NCBI GenBank assembly: GCA_049965795.1
Contig: JBMFVW010000017.1
Location: 1 to 34,301, forward strand
Reading direction: 5' to 3'
Source of the DNA: Acidulodesulfobacterium_A sp049965795
GTDB taxonomy: Bacteria > SZUA-79 > Acidulodesulfobacterales > Acidulodesulfobacteraceae
Length of the DNA: 34,301 nt
The stretch's first letter is position 1. Every line of letters begins with the position of its first letter. Below the pieces are notes generated by a model, which was given only the letters and a program-made list of their open reading frames with translations, ran no database searches and was not told where the DNA came from. The position numbers and the translations under genes are program-made. Positions 14,879 to 22,707 of the stretch are shown here, piece by piece.

Positions 14879-15790
14879 ATGAATATGGAAGAAAAAGCAA
14901 AACATATTAAAAAAAATGTGCTGGGCAGGGGGCTTGGAGCGCTGCTGACCGATTTTAACCCGAAAGAAAACATGCCCGGCATAGACGATAAGTTTTCCGT
15001 TTTTGAAATAGAAATAGAAAAAATTAATACCGGCATATATCAGCCGAGGCAGTATTTTGATAAAGATAAACTTGTCGAGCTGAAAAACTCTATTAAAGAA
15101 AACGGTATAATTCAGCCTTTAATAGTTGCTAAATCTAAAAAAGAAGGCGAATACGATTTAATAGCCGGAGAAAGAAGATACATAGCCGCTATCGAGCTTA
15201 AGTTTGAAAAAGTACCGGCGATTATTAAAGACATTTCAGGTGCGGCTGCTCTTGAAATCGCATTAATAGAAAACATACAGAGGCAGGATTTAAACGTTAT
15301 CGAAGAAGCGAACTGCTATATGCGGCTTATCGAAGAATACAAACTCACGCATGAAGAGCTTGCGGCGAAAGTAGGGAAGGACAGGGCAACTATTACCAAT
15401 ATGCTTAGGCTTCTTTCTCTGCCCGACGAAGTAAAAAAAGAGCTTATTTACGGGAAAATAACTCCTTCGCATGCAAGAAATCTTGTAGGGTTGTCGGACG
15501 ATGAAGCCGGCATGCTTTTAAGTGCTATTTCCGGCGAAAAATTAAACGTCAGGGAAACCGAGCGCAAGGCCAGAGAACTTAAATCTAAAATTAAAGAAAA
15601 GAAGCCGAAAAAGGATCTGGCTTTATCTTATCAGATTAAGGGTTATGAAGAAGAACTGCTTGAAAAACTTCAGACCAAAGTTAAAATTAATTATAAAACC
15701 AAAGGAAGAGAGCTTAAAGGCAGAATAGAAATAGAATTTTATTCGGGCGAAGAGCTTGAAAGAATTATAGAATTTATAAATAAAAATTGA
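14879..15790 (+). CDS. parB: ParB/Spo0J centromere-binding CTPase
   Basis: About 303 aa from ATG 14879, chosen because AAGG sits 8 nt upstream. An upstream in-frame ATG at 14819 would overlap parA and add an unconserved tail. The N-terminal ParA-stimulating segment includes LGRGLGALL. The CTP-binding/ParB domain shows YQPRQYF, ENGIIQPLIV and the AGERRYIAA motif (GERR contacts CTP). ENIQRQDLNVIEEA follows, then the helix-turn-helix (about 150-200: THEELAAKVGKDRATITNML) that reads parS. The C-terminal part is a dimerisation domain. It should load on the two parS sites in this window. Confidence 0.95.
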   Translation: MNMEEKAKHIKKNVLGRGLGALLTDFNPKENMPGIDDKFSVFEIEIEKINTGIYQPRQYFDKDKLVELKNSIKENGIIQPLIVAKSKKEGEYDLIAGERRYIAAIELKFEKVPAIIKDISGAAALEIALIENIQRQDLNVIEEANCYMRLIEEYKLTHEELAAKVGKDRATITNMLRLLSLPDEVKKELIYGKITPSHARNLVGLSDDEAGMLLSAISGEKLNVRETERKARELKSKIKEKKPKKDLALSYQIKGYEEELLEKLQTKVKINYKTKGRELKGRIEIEFYSGEELERIIEFINKN

Positions 15791-15823
15791 TATAATAAAA
15801 AAAATAAAAAATATAAATATAAT

Positions 15824-16252
15824 ATGCCCGAATTAGTTATTACCTGGCAGGGACTTTTATTCGAAGCCGTTTCGTTTTTAATTTTTACTTATCTTTTAAA
15901 CCTTTTTTTGTTTAAACCCATAAGGAAAATTCTTAAAGAACGGGAAAGCATTTTATCTTCGTATAAAGGCAATAAAGAAAATTTTGAAGATTTAACGAAA
16001 AAATTATACGAATCTGCCGATCAGGAAAAAAATAAATTAAAAATAGAAATAAACGGCATACGCGAATCTTATAAAAAAGAAGGTTTAGCCGAAGCGAACA
16101 GAATAATTGCAGAAGCTAGAAAAAAAGCATCTGAAAATTTTGCCGAAGTGCTCAAAAACTTCGATAAAGAAAAAAACGATTTAATAAAAGATTATATTTT
16201 AAAGTCGGAAGAAATATCAGACTTAATATTTAAAAAAATTATAAATTTATGA
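15824..16252 (+). CDS. atpF': F1Fo-ATP synthase subunit b' (second b-type stalk subunit)
   Basis: A 142-aa peripheral-stalk subunit: one N-terminal membrane helix (about residues 8-30, FEAVSFLIFTYLLNLFLF), then FKPIRKILKERE and a long charged coiled coil. It overlaps the next b-type gene by 4 bp (ATGA). Two adjacent, divergent b genes imply a b/b' heterodimeric stalk, as in photosynthetic bacteria and many Desulfobacterota. The gene begins 33 bp after parB, with no obvious terminator between, so parAB may read into the ATPase cluster. Confidence 0.85.
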   Translation: MPELVITWQGLLFEAVSFLIFTYLLNLFLFKPIRKILKERESILSSYKGNKENFEDLTKKLYESADQEKNKLKIEINGIRESYKKEGLAEANRIIAEARKKASENFAEVLKNFDKEKNDLIKDYILKSEEISDLIFKKIINL

Positions 16253-16743
16253 GTACGGAAATCTTTTGGCGAATATTCGATACTATTATTCTAGCAATAG
16301 GCATTGCTTATATTTATATTAAGTACGGCATTACTTTTTTTGGCGGCAGGCGGCGCGACATAGAATCCCATCTTGAAAAAGCAAAGGAATATGAAAACAA
16401 GGCAAAAGAGATATACCAAGAGGCTAAGTCCGAACTTGAGAATGCAAGAAAAGAGATGCGGGAAATTAGAGAAGAGGCAATAAAAGAAGCTGCGGCAGAA
16501 AAAAATTTGATTGTTAAAAACGCCCAAATGACTGCCGATAAAATCGTCAATGCTTATTTGGAGCATGCAAAATCGGAAATAGACAACCACAGGAAAGAGC
16601 TTCTGGAAGAAATGATAGGCAAGTCGTTTAAAACCGCAAACGAAAAGATAAAAAAAGAGATAGAATCAGCCGGCGATAATAAATTAAACGAAAATTTTCT
16701 TAAAGCACAAGAGGAAGGATTTGCAAGACAGTCAAATAAGTAA
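16249..16743 (+). CDS. atpF: F1Fo-ATP synthase subunit b
   Basis: A 164-aa stalk subunit with one N-terminal membrane helix (FDTIILAIGIAYIYIKYGI), a basic GGRRRDIESHLEKAKEYE hinge and a long Glu/Lys/Ala coiled coil to the C-terminus. It pairs with the preceding b'-type protein to hold the F1 stator through delta. The start ATG overlaps the b' stop. Its 3' end overlaps atpH by 23 bp. The membrane subunits a and c are not in this window, so the Fo genes are split between loci. Confidence 0.88.
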   Translation: MSTEIFWRIFDTIILAIGIAYIYIKYGITFFGGRRRDIESHLEKAKEYENKAKEIYQEAKSELENARKEMREIREEAIKEAAAEKNLIVKNAQMTADKIVNAYLEHAKSEIDNHRKELLEEMIGKSFKTANEKIKKEIESAGDNKLNENFLKAQEEGFARQSNK

Positions 16744-17281
16744 GCGTTATGGTTCCGCTCTGTTCGCAGCAGCCACAAATTTTAGGATAGTCGATGAAAT
16801 TTTTAACGACTTCAATAAGTTTATTAATTTCTGCTACGAAAAGTTATGCCTTAAAGAATTTATTTCACAAACATATATTGATAAGATTGAAAGGTTTGAA
16901 GTTATAAAATTGCTTGGCGAAGAGCTTTCATTTAACGAGCATTTTATAAATTTTCTTCATTTATTAATAGCACATGAAAGAATAGGGTATCTTCCTAAAA
17001 TTTTTACAGAATATTCAAATCTGCGCGATAATCTCAATAATATATTGAAAGTAAAAGTTATTTCCGCAAAAGAATTAAAATCAGAAGAAAAAAGCAAACT
17101 AATAGAGATGATGGAAAAAGCTCTGAAAAAAACCGTATCTATTAAATCCGAAATAGACGAAAATATTATAGGCGGTTATATTATAAATATAGATAACGTC
17201 TTATACGATTCAAGCATAAAAACCAGTTTAGATAATTTTCATAAATATTTAAAGCAAGGAGCATTTATTAATGTCAATTAA
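16721..17281 (+). CDS. atpH: F1Fo-ATP synthase subunit delta
   Basis: A 186-aa OSCP/delta subunit linking the stator stalk to the top of F1. The N-terminal domain begins SKRYGSALFAAA, a family opening. The C-terminal hallmark is SEIDENIIGGYIINIDNVLYDSSIKT. The start is TTG at 16721 inside atpF, preceded by GAGGAAGG, which makes it convincing. Translation is probably coupled: it overlaps atpF by 23 bp and atpA by 11 bp. Confidence 0.9.
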   Translation: MQDSQISKRYGSALFAAATNFRIVDEIFNDFNKFINFCYEKLCLKEFISQTYIDKIERFEVIKLLGEELSFNEHFINFLHLLIAHERIGYLPKIFTEYSNLRDNLNNILKVKVISAKELKSEEKSKLIEMMEKALKKTVSIKSEIDENIIGGYIINIDNVLYDSSIKTSLDNFHKYLKQGAFINVN

Positions 17282-18782
17282 GCCTTCGGAAATTACCGAT
17301 ATTATAAAAAGCAAAATAGAATCTTATACTAAAAGCGTCGACATCAGCGAAGTAGGGGTGGTATTATCCGTCGGAGACGGTGTTGCGAGAATTTACGGCA
17401 TTAAAAATGCGGTTATAGGAGAAATGCTTGAATTCACTCCGGACGTTTACGGATATGTTTTAAATCTGGAAGAAGATAATGCAGGGGTTATCGTTCTCGG
17501 CGAAGAATTTTTGGTAAAAGAAGGGGATACGGTAAAAAGAACGGGAAAAATTGCCGAAGTTCCGGTAGGAAAAGGAGTTATAGGCAGAGTATTAGACGGA
17601 CTGGGAAGACCTATAGACGGAAAAAGTCCTGTTGAAGCGGAAAAATATTACAACATAGAAAGAAAAGCACCGGGAATAGTTCAAAGGCATAAAGTTAACG
17701 AACCTTTATATACGGGCATAAAAGTTATCGATTCTTTAATACCTATCGGCAAAGGACAGAGAGAGCTTATCATAGGAGATCGGCAGACCGGTAAAACTGC
17801 TATCGCTATCGACACAATATTAAATCAGAAAGATTCCGGAGTTTATTGTATATACGTCGGCATAGGGCAGAAACAGTCCAGTATTTCGTTTATTTACGAC
17901 CGCCTTATGAATTCCGGAGCAATGGAATATACTACTATTATTGCGGCCAACGCAAGCGATCCTGCCGCATTGCAATATTTTGCACCTTATACCGGAGCCA
18001 CTATGGGGGAATATTTCAGGGACAACGGCATGCACTGCTTGATAATTTACGACGATTTGTCCAAACATGCCGTAGCATACAGGGAGCTTTCGCTGCTTTT
18101 AAGAAGGCCGCCCGGAAGAGAAGCTTATCCCGGAGACGTTTTTTATCTGCATTCAAGGCTTCTAGAAAGGGCGGCAAAAATGAATCAGGCCCACGGAGGA
18201 GGATCTCTTACGGCTTTGCCTATAATTGAAACTCAGGCGGGAGACGTATCGGCTTATATTCCTACCAACGTTATATCTATTACGGACGGACAGATTTTTT
18301 TGGAAACAGACCTGTTTTATGCGGGAACAAGACCTGCAGTAAATGCAGGACTTTCGGTTTCAAGAGTTGGCGGAGATGCACAAATTAAAGCTATGAAGCA
18401 GGTTTCGGGAGGATTAAGACTTTCGCTTGCTCAATATAGGGAGCTTGCGGCGTTTTCTCAGTTTGGAGCCGACCTTGATAAAACTACCCAAGAAATGCTT
18501 GCGCGAGGCAGGATGATGTCCGAGCTTCTTAAGCAGCCGCAATATAGTCCTATGCCTATCGAAAAAGAGGTGTTTATTCTTTTTGCAGCAAATGCCGGCT
18601 ATCTTCAGGAGTATAAACTTACGTCTATAAAAAAATACGAAGAAGAACTTCTTTACTATATAGAAAATAATTATCCGGAAATCTACTCTGAGATAAAAGA
18701 AAAAAAATCAATAGATGAAGAGCTTAGAACAAAGATGATGGCAGCATTGGATAATTTTAAAAAAATATTCGTAGAAGACTAA
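17271..18782 (+). CDS. atpA: F1Fo-ATP synthase subunit alpha
   Basis: A 503-aa non-catalytic nucleotide-binding subunit, of normal length. The Walker A GDRQTGKT is at residues 169-176, exactly the E. coli position. Other hallmarks are GVISRVLDGLGRPIDG-like text near 105, ELSLLLRRPPGREAYPGDVFY and the signature PAVNAGLSVSRVGG (with the conserved SVSRVG Arg finger). It forms the alpha3beta3 hexamer with AtpD. The ATG lies within the end of atpH and has GGAG upstream. Confidence 0.97.
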   Translation: MSIKPSEITDIIKSKIESYTKSVDISEVGVVLSVGDGVARIYGIKNAVIGEMLEFTPDVYGYVLNLEEDNAGVIVLGEEFLVKEGDTVKRTGKIAEVPVGKGVIGRVLDGLGRPIDGKSPVEAEKYYNIERKAPGIVQRHKVNEPLYTGIKVIDSLIPIGKGQRELIIGDRQTGKTAIAIDTILNQKDSGVYCIYVGIGQKQSSISFIYDRLMNSGAMEYTTIIAANASDPAALQYFAPYTGATMGEYFRDNGMHCLIIYDDLSKHAVAYRELSLLLRRPPGREAYPGDVFYLHSRLLERAAKMNQAHGGGSLTALPIIETQAGDVSAYIPTNVISITDGQIFLETDLFYAGTRPAVNAGLSVSRVGGDAQIKAMKQVSGGLRLSLAQYRELAAFSQFGADLDKTTQEMLARGRMMSELLKQPQYSPMPIEKEVFILFAANAGYLQEYKLTSIKKYEEELLYYIENNYPEIYSEIKEKKSIDEELRTKMMAALDNFKKIFVED

Positions 18783-18788
18783 TAATTT

Positions 18789-19685
18789 ATGCCAAATTTA
18801 AAATCGATAAAACGAAAAATATCCAGCATTAAAAATACAAGGCAGATTACAAAAGCTATGAAAATGGTAGCAGGATCAAAGTTTAAAAAAAATCAGGCTG
18901 CCATGAATGAATATAAAGCTTATGCTCAAATTTACGACGGCATTATTAATAATATTAAGAATAACAGCGTGCTGCATCTTCATCCTTTTTACGGAAAAAA
19001 TGACGGAAAAGACAGAAAAACCGGCGGAAATATCGGAATAGTAATAATTTCGACTGACAGAGGCCTTTGCGGCGCTTTCAATATAAATCTGTTTAAAATA
19101 TTTAACGAAGAAATTAAGAGCAAAGGATTAGATAAAGGTAAAGTAAAACTATACATTCTCGGAAAAAAAGCTTATGATTTTTTTAAAAAAGACAATTATG
19201 AGATAGCATTCGGAATGCTTTATTCGGATAGCGATTCTATATTAAACACTGTTGAGCTTTTAAGCAATGCGTTTATTGCGGATTTTGAAAATAGCAGGAT
19301 TGATTCGCTTTATATAATATCGAACAGATATATTTCTACCCTTCAGCAGAAAGCATATTCAGAAAAACTTCTGCCGTTTGAAGCTTCAGCACCGGAGGAA
19401 AATGTATCAAGCAAAAGCGGCGGTTATTTAATTGAAGAAACCACATTTTATGAGAACGAAACAATAGATAAAGTTTTTAATAATTATTTTAAGACTAAAA
19501 TTTATTATAAAATTTTGGAATCTTTTGCCGGCGAGCAGGCTTCGAGAATGAATGCAATGGATAATGCTACCAGGAATGCGGGAAAATTAATAAACAAGCT
19601 GACGGCAGCCTACAACAAAGCCAGGCAGACGGCGGTTACGCTTGAAATTTTAGATATTATAAACGGAGTTAACGCAGTAAAATAA
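18789..19685 (+). CDS. atpG: F1Fo-ATP synthase subunit gamma
   Basis: A 298-aa central-stalk subunit. The N-terminal helix begins SIKRKISSIKNTRQITKAMK and the C-terminal helix contains ASRMNAMDNATRNAGKLI and ends in LEILDIINGVNAV, both textbook gamma signatures. The middle Rossmann-like domain includes STDRGLCGAFN. It starts 6 bp after atpA and turns within alpha3beta3 to couple proton flow to ATP synthesis. Confidence 0.95.
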   Translation: MPNLKSIKRKISSIKNTRQITKAMKMVAGSKFKKNQAAMNEYKAYAQIYDGIINNIKNNSVLHLHPFYGKNDGKDRKTGGNIGIVIISTDRGLCGAFNINLFKIFNEEIKSKGLDKGKVKLYILGKKAYDFFKKDNYEIAFGMLYSDSDSILNTVELLSNAFIADFENSRIDSLYIISNRYISTLQQKAYSEKLLPFEASAPEENVSSKSGGYLIEETTFYENETIDKVFNNYFKTKIYYKILESFAGEQASRMNAMDNATRNAGKLINKLTAAYNKARQTAVTLEILDIINGVNAVK

Positions 19686-19720
19686 ATTTTTAATTTTTAA
19701 AGTATCGGGAGAATTTATAC

Positions 19721-21127
19721 ATGAACGAAGGTTATATTGCCCAGGTAGTCGGTCCGGTTATAGACGTTAAATTTGCAAATAAAAAACTGCCGCCTATTTT
19801 CAATGCGCTGTATTTGACTAATCCGGCTATAAACGGCAAGGAAAACAATTTAGTTTTGGAAGTAACCCAGCATCTGGGCGAAGATACCGTAAGGTGCATA
19901 GCTTTAGACTCTACTGACGGCTTGTCGCGAGGAATAAAAGTAACGGATACGGGGAACAAGATAACCGTTCCGGTAGGAAGAGAAGTACTGGGGAGAATAT
20001 TTAACGTAATAGGAGAGCCTGTCGACGAACTGCCGGAAGTTCATTTTAAATCCAGGCTTCCTATTCATAGGACTGCGCCGACTTTTGAAGAACAGTCCAC
20101 CAATATGGAAATATTAGAAACCGGTATTAAAGTTATAGACCTGCTGGAACCATACTTAAAGGGCGGAAAGGCAGGTCTGTTCGGTGGTGCCGGAGTCGGC
20201 AAAACGGTTTTGGTTATGGAGCTTATTCATAATATCGCGATAGAACACGGCGGTTTTTCGGTATTTGCCGGAGTCGGAGAAAGAACGAGGGAAGGAACCG
20301 ACCTGTGGACGGAGATGAAAGAATCGAAAGTTTTGGATAAAGCCGTATTAGTTTACGGGCAGATGAACGAACCGCCCGGGGCAAGAGCCAGGGTTGCGCT
20401 GTCGGCTCTGACCATGGCTGAATATTTCAGGGACGAAGAAAAACAGGACGTGTTGCTTTTTATAGATAATATATTTAGGTTTGCCCAGGCAAATTCGGAA
20501 ATAAGCGCGCTTCTCGGAAGAATACCTTCGGCTGTCGGCTATCAGCCTACTCTTGCTACCGATATGGGCGAACTTCAGGAAAGAATAACAAGCACAAAGA
20601 AAGGTTCTATTACTTCCGTTCAAGCCGTCTACGTGCCGGCCGACGATCTTACCGATCCTGCTCCAGCTACCACCTTTGCGCATTTGGACGCAACTACGGT
20701 TCTTTCAAGGCAGATAGTCGATCTCGGTATTTATCCGGCTGTCGATCCGCTCGATTCTACGTCGAGGGCATTGGACGCAAATATTATAGGGGAAGAGCAT
20801 TATACCGTCGCGAGAAAAGTTCAGGCCGTTCTTCAGAAATATAAAGAATTGCAGGACATAATAGCAATTCTCGGCATGGACGAGCTTTCGGAAGAAGATA
20901 AGCTGATAGTCAACAGGGCAAGAAGAATACAGAGATTTCTTTCGCAGCCGTTTTTCGTAGCGGAAGTTTTTACCGGTTTTCCCGGAAGATACGTGCCTTT
21001 AAAAGAAACGATAAGAGGATTTAAAGAAATTTTGGACGGCAAACACGACGGATTGCCCGAACAGGCTTTTTATATGGCCGGCACTATAGACGAAGTAATT
21101 GAAAAAGCTAAAGAATTAGGTAAATAA
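19721..21127 (+). CDS. atpD: F1Fo-ATP synthase subunit beta
   Basis: A 468-aa catalytic subunit. Walker A GGAGVGKT is at about residues 155-162. Then come GVGERTREG (catalytic Glu), the Walker B VLLFIDNIFRF, the DELSEED-like loop MDELSEEDKLIV and the signature PAVDPLDSTSR. Length and composition are normal. It carries the ATP synthesis/hydrolysis sites. The DELSEED sequence is intact, the region against which an epsilon C-terminal helix would act, yet the epsilon gene here lacks that domain. Confidence 0.97.
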   Translation: MNEGYIAQVVGPVIDVKFANKKLPPIFNALYLTNPAINGKENNLVLEVTQHLGEDTVRCIALDSTDGLSRGIKVTDTGNKITVPVGREVLGRIFNVIGEPVDELPEVHFKSRLPIHRTAPTFEEQSTNMEILETGIKVIDLLEPYLKGGKAGLFGGAGVGKTVLVMELIHNIAIEHGGFSVFAGVGERTREGTDLWTEMKESKVLDKAVLVYGQMNEPPGARARVALSALTMAEYFRDEEKQDVLLFIDNIFRFAQANSEISALLGRIPSAVGYQPTLATDMGELQERITSTKKGSITSVQAVYVPADDLTDPAPATTFAHLDATTVLSRQIVDLGIYPAVDPLDSTSRALDANIIGEEHYTVARKVQAVLQKYKELQDIIAILGMDELSEEDKLIVNRARRIQRFLSQPFFVAEVFTGFPGRYVPLKETIRGFKEILDGKHDGLPEQAFYMAGTIDEVIEKAKELGK

Positions 21128-21130
21128 ACC

Positions 21131-21373
21131 TTGCTGAAGTTAAAAATAGCGGATAAAAAAAAGCTGATATTTGAAGGCGAAACGGATTTTTGCGAACTTC
21201 CTGCGCAGTCGGGCATAGAAGGCGTTATGCCAAAACACGTTAACTTTATATCTTATTTGGCTGCCGGCTCTATAAAATATAAAATCGGCGAAACTATCAA
21301 AGAAATAGAAGTTTTAAGCGGCGGATTGGCGGAAGTAAGCAATGACAACGTAAATATTTTATTAGATTCTTAA
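21131..21373 (+). CDS. atpC: F1Fo-ATP synthase subunit epsilon, short form lacking the C-terminal helical domain
   Basis: An 80-aa protein starting at TTG 21131, 3 bp after atpD. It matches only the N-terminal beta-sandwich of epsilon: LKIADKKKLIFEGETDFCEL, AQSGIEGVMPKHVNFIS (the G-x-x-G-MPxH block), then VLSGGLAEVSNDNVNIL and stop. Typical epsilon is about 130-140 aa with a C-terminal two-helix domain that inhibits ATP hydrolysis. The 67 bp before serS contain stops and no coding remnant of that domain, so this is a real short form rather than a visible frameshift. Confidence 0.88.
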   Translation: MLKLKIADKKKLIFEGETDFCELPAQSGIEGVMPKHVNFISYLAAGSIKYKIGETIKEIEVLSGGLAEVSNDNVNILLDS

Positions 21374-21440
21374 TTGATATTTTGATTTAAAAATATTAAT
21401 ATATTAATATTAAAAAATAGTTAATACGAAAAATAAAAAT

Positions 21441-22706
21441 ATGATAGATATCAAGCTTATAAGGGAACAGAAAGAATACGTAAAAAAAGAGATGGAAAAA
21501 CTTTTCGTTTTCGTTCCTATAGACGAAATTTTGGAATTGGACGAAGCTAAGAGGAAACTTTTATTCGATTCGGAAAATTTAAGAAACATCAAAAAAACTC
21601 TTTCCAAAGAGATTGCATCGGAAAAAAACGCCGAAACTGTTTCTGCAAAAAAAGAAGAGGTAAAAAAAATAAACGAACTTATTAAAGTTCAGGAAGAAGA
21701 ACTGGGCGAATTAGAAGAAAGGCTCAATTCGCTTATGCTTAACGTTCCTAATATTCCCGATCCCGATGTTCCGGTCGGAAAAGACGATTCCGAAAATATC
21801 CCTGTCGCATATTTCAACGAAAAGAAAAAATTTGAATTTGACCCTAAAACTCATTACGAAATAGGCGAAAAAAGAGATTTAATAGACTTTGAAAGGGGAG
21901 TTAAAATTTCCGGCACCCGTTTTTACGTTTTAAAAAAGGGCTTTGCAAAACTTCAAAGAGCGCTTATAGGCTTTATGCTCGACACTCACGTTAATTTTCA
22001 CGAATACGAAGAAGTTTACCCGCCGTTTATGGTGAACGAAAAATGTCTTACCGGAACCGGACAACTGCCTAAATTTTCAGACAATCTATACAAAGACGAC
22101 GATTCAGGCATGTGGTTCGTTCCGACTGCCGAAGTGCCGGTTACCAATATGTACAGAAACGAAATACTGCCGATGGATAAGCTTCCTATAAAGCATGCGG
22201 CTTATACGGCTTGTTTCAGAAAAGAGCAGCTTTCTGCCGGTAAGGATACGAAAGGTATAAAGCGCGGCCACCAGTTCGATAAGGTCGAACTTGTCAAGAT
22301 CGTAACGCCGGAAACCGCAAAAGAAGAATTATCAAGCTTAATAGCAGATGCGCAGGACATATTAAACAGATTGGATCTGCCGCACAGATTAATCAGGATA
22401 TGTACCGGAGATTTAAGTTTTACCGCAAGCGAAAAATTCGATATAGAGGTTTACGCTCCCGGAATAAACGAGTGGCTCGAAGTCAGTTCATGTTCTAATT
22501 TCGGCACTTTTCAGGCAAGACGCGCAAATATAAAATTTAAAAGAGAGAATAACTCCAAAGCGGAATTCGTTGCTACTTTAAACGGATCCGGACTTGCGCT
22601 TCCAAGGGTAATGATAGCCATAATAGAAAATTACCAGACTAAAGACGGTTTTATAAAGATTCCGGGCGCTTTGAAGCCTTATTTTGGAACGGAAGAATTT
22701 ATTTAA
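21441..22706 (+). CDS. serS: Seryl-tRNA synthetase
   Basis: A 421-aa class II synthetase charging tRNA-Ser (and tRNA-Sec if present). It begins MIDIKLIREQKEYVKKEM, followed by the long antiparallel coiled-coil tRNA arm (about residues 30-100). The catalytic domain has TGTGQLPKF, the motif 2 region FRKEQLSAGKDTKGIKRGHQ and motif 3 GSGLALPRVMIAIIENYQ. Length is normal. It follows the ATPase cluster by 67 bp and abuts ftsK, whose preferred ATG is 2 bp after its stop. Confidence 0.96.
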   Translation: MIDIKLIREQKEYVKKEMEKLFVFVPIDEILELDEAKRKLLFDSENLRNIKKTLSKEIASEKNAETVSAKKEEVKKINELIKVQEEELGELEERLNSLMLNVPNIPDPDVPVGKDDSENIPVAYFNEKKKFEFDPKTHYEIGEKRDLIDFERGVKISGTRFYVLKKGFAKLQRALIGFMLDTHVNFHEYEEVYPPFMVNEKCLTGTGQLPKFSDNLYKDDDSGMWFVPTAEVPVTNMYRNEILPMDKLPIKHAAYTACFRKEQLSAGKDTKGIKRGHQFDKVELVKIVTPETAKEELSSLIADAQDILNRLDLPHRLIRICTGDLSFTASEKFDIEVYAPGINEWLEVSSCSNFGTFQARRANIKFKRENNSKAEFVATLNGSGLALPRVMIAIIENYQTKDGFIKIPGALKPYFGTEEFI

Positions 22707-22707
22707 T

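Noticed and set aside
17846..18229. A 127-codon plus-strand reading frame within atpA
   Set aside because: It lies entirely inside the well-conserved atpA gene in another frame, has no ribosome-binding site and no recognisable motif.
21392..21411. A 20-bp A/T-only palindrome between atpC and serS as a terminator
   Set aside because: It has no G or C, so the hairpin would be weak, and palindromes of this kind are expected by chance in such AT-rich DNA.
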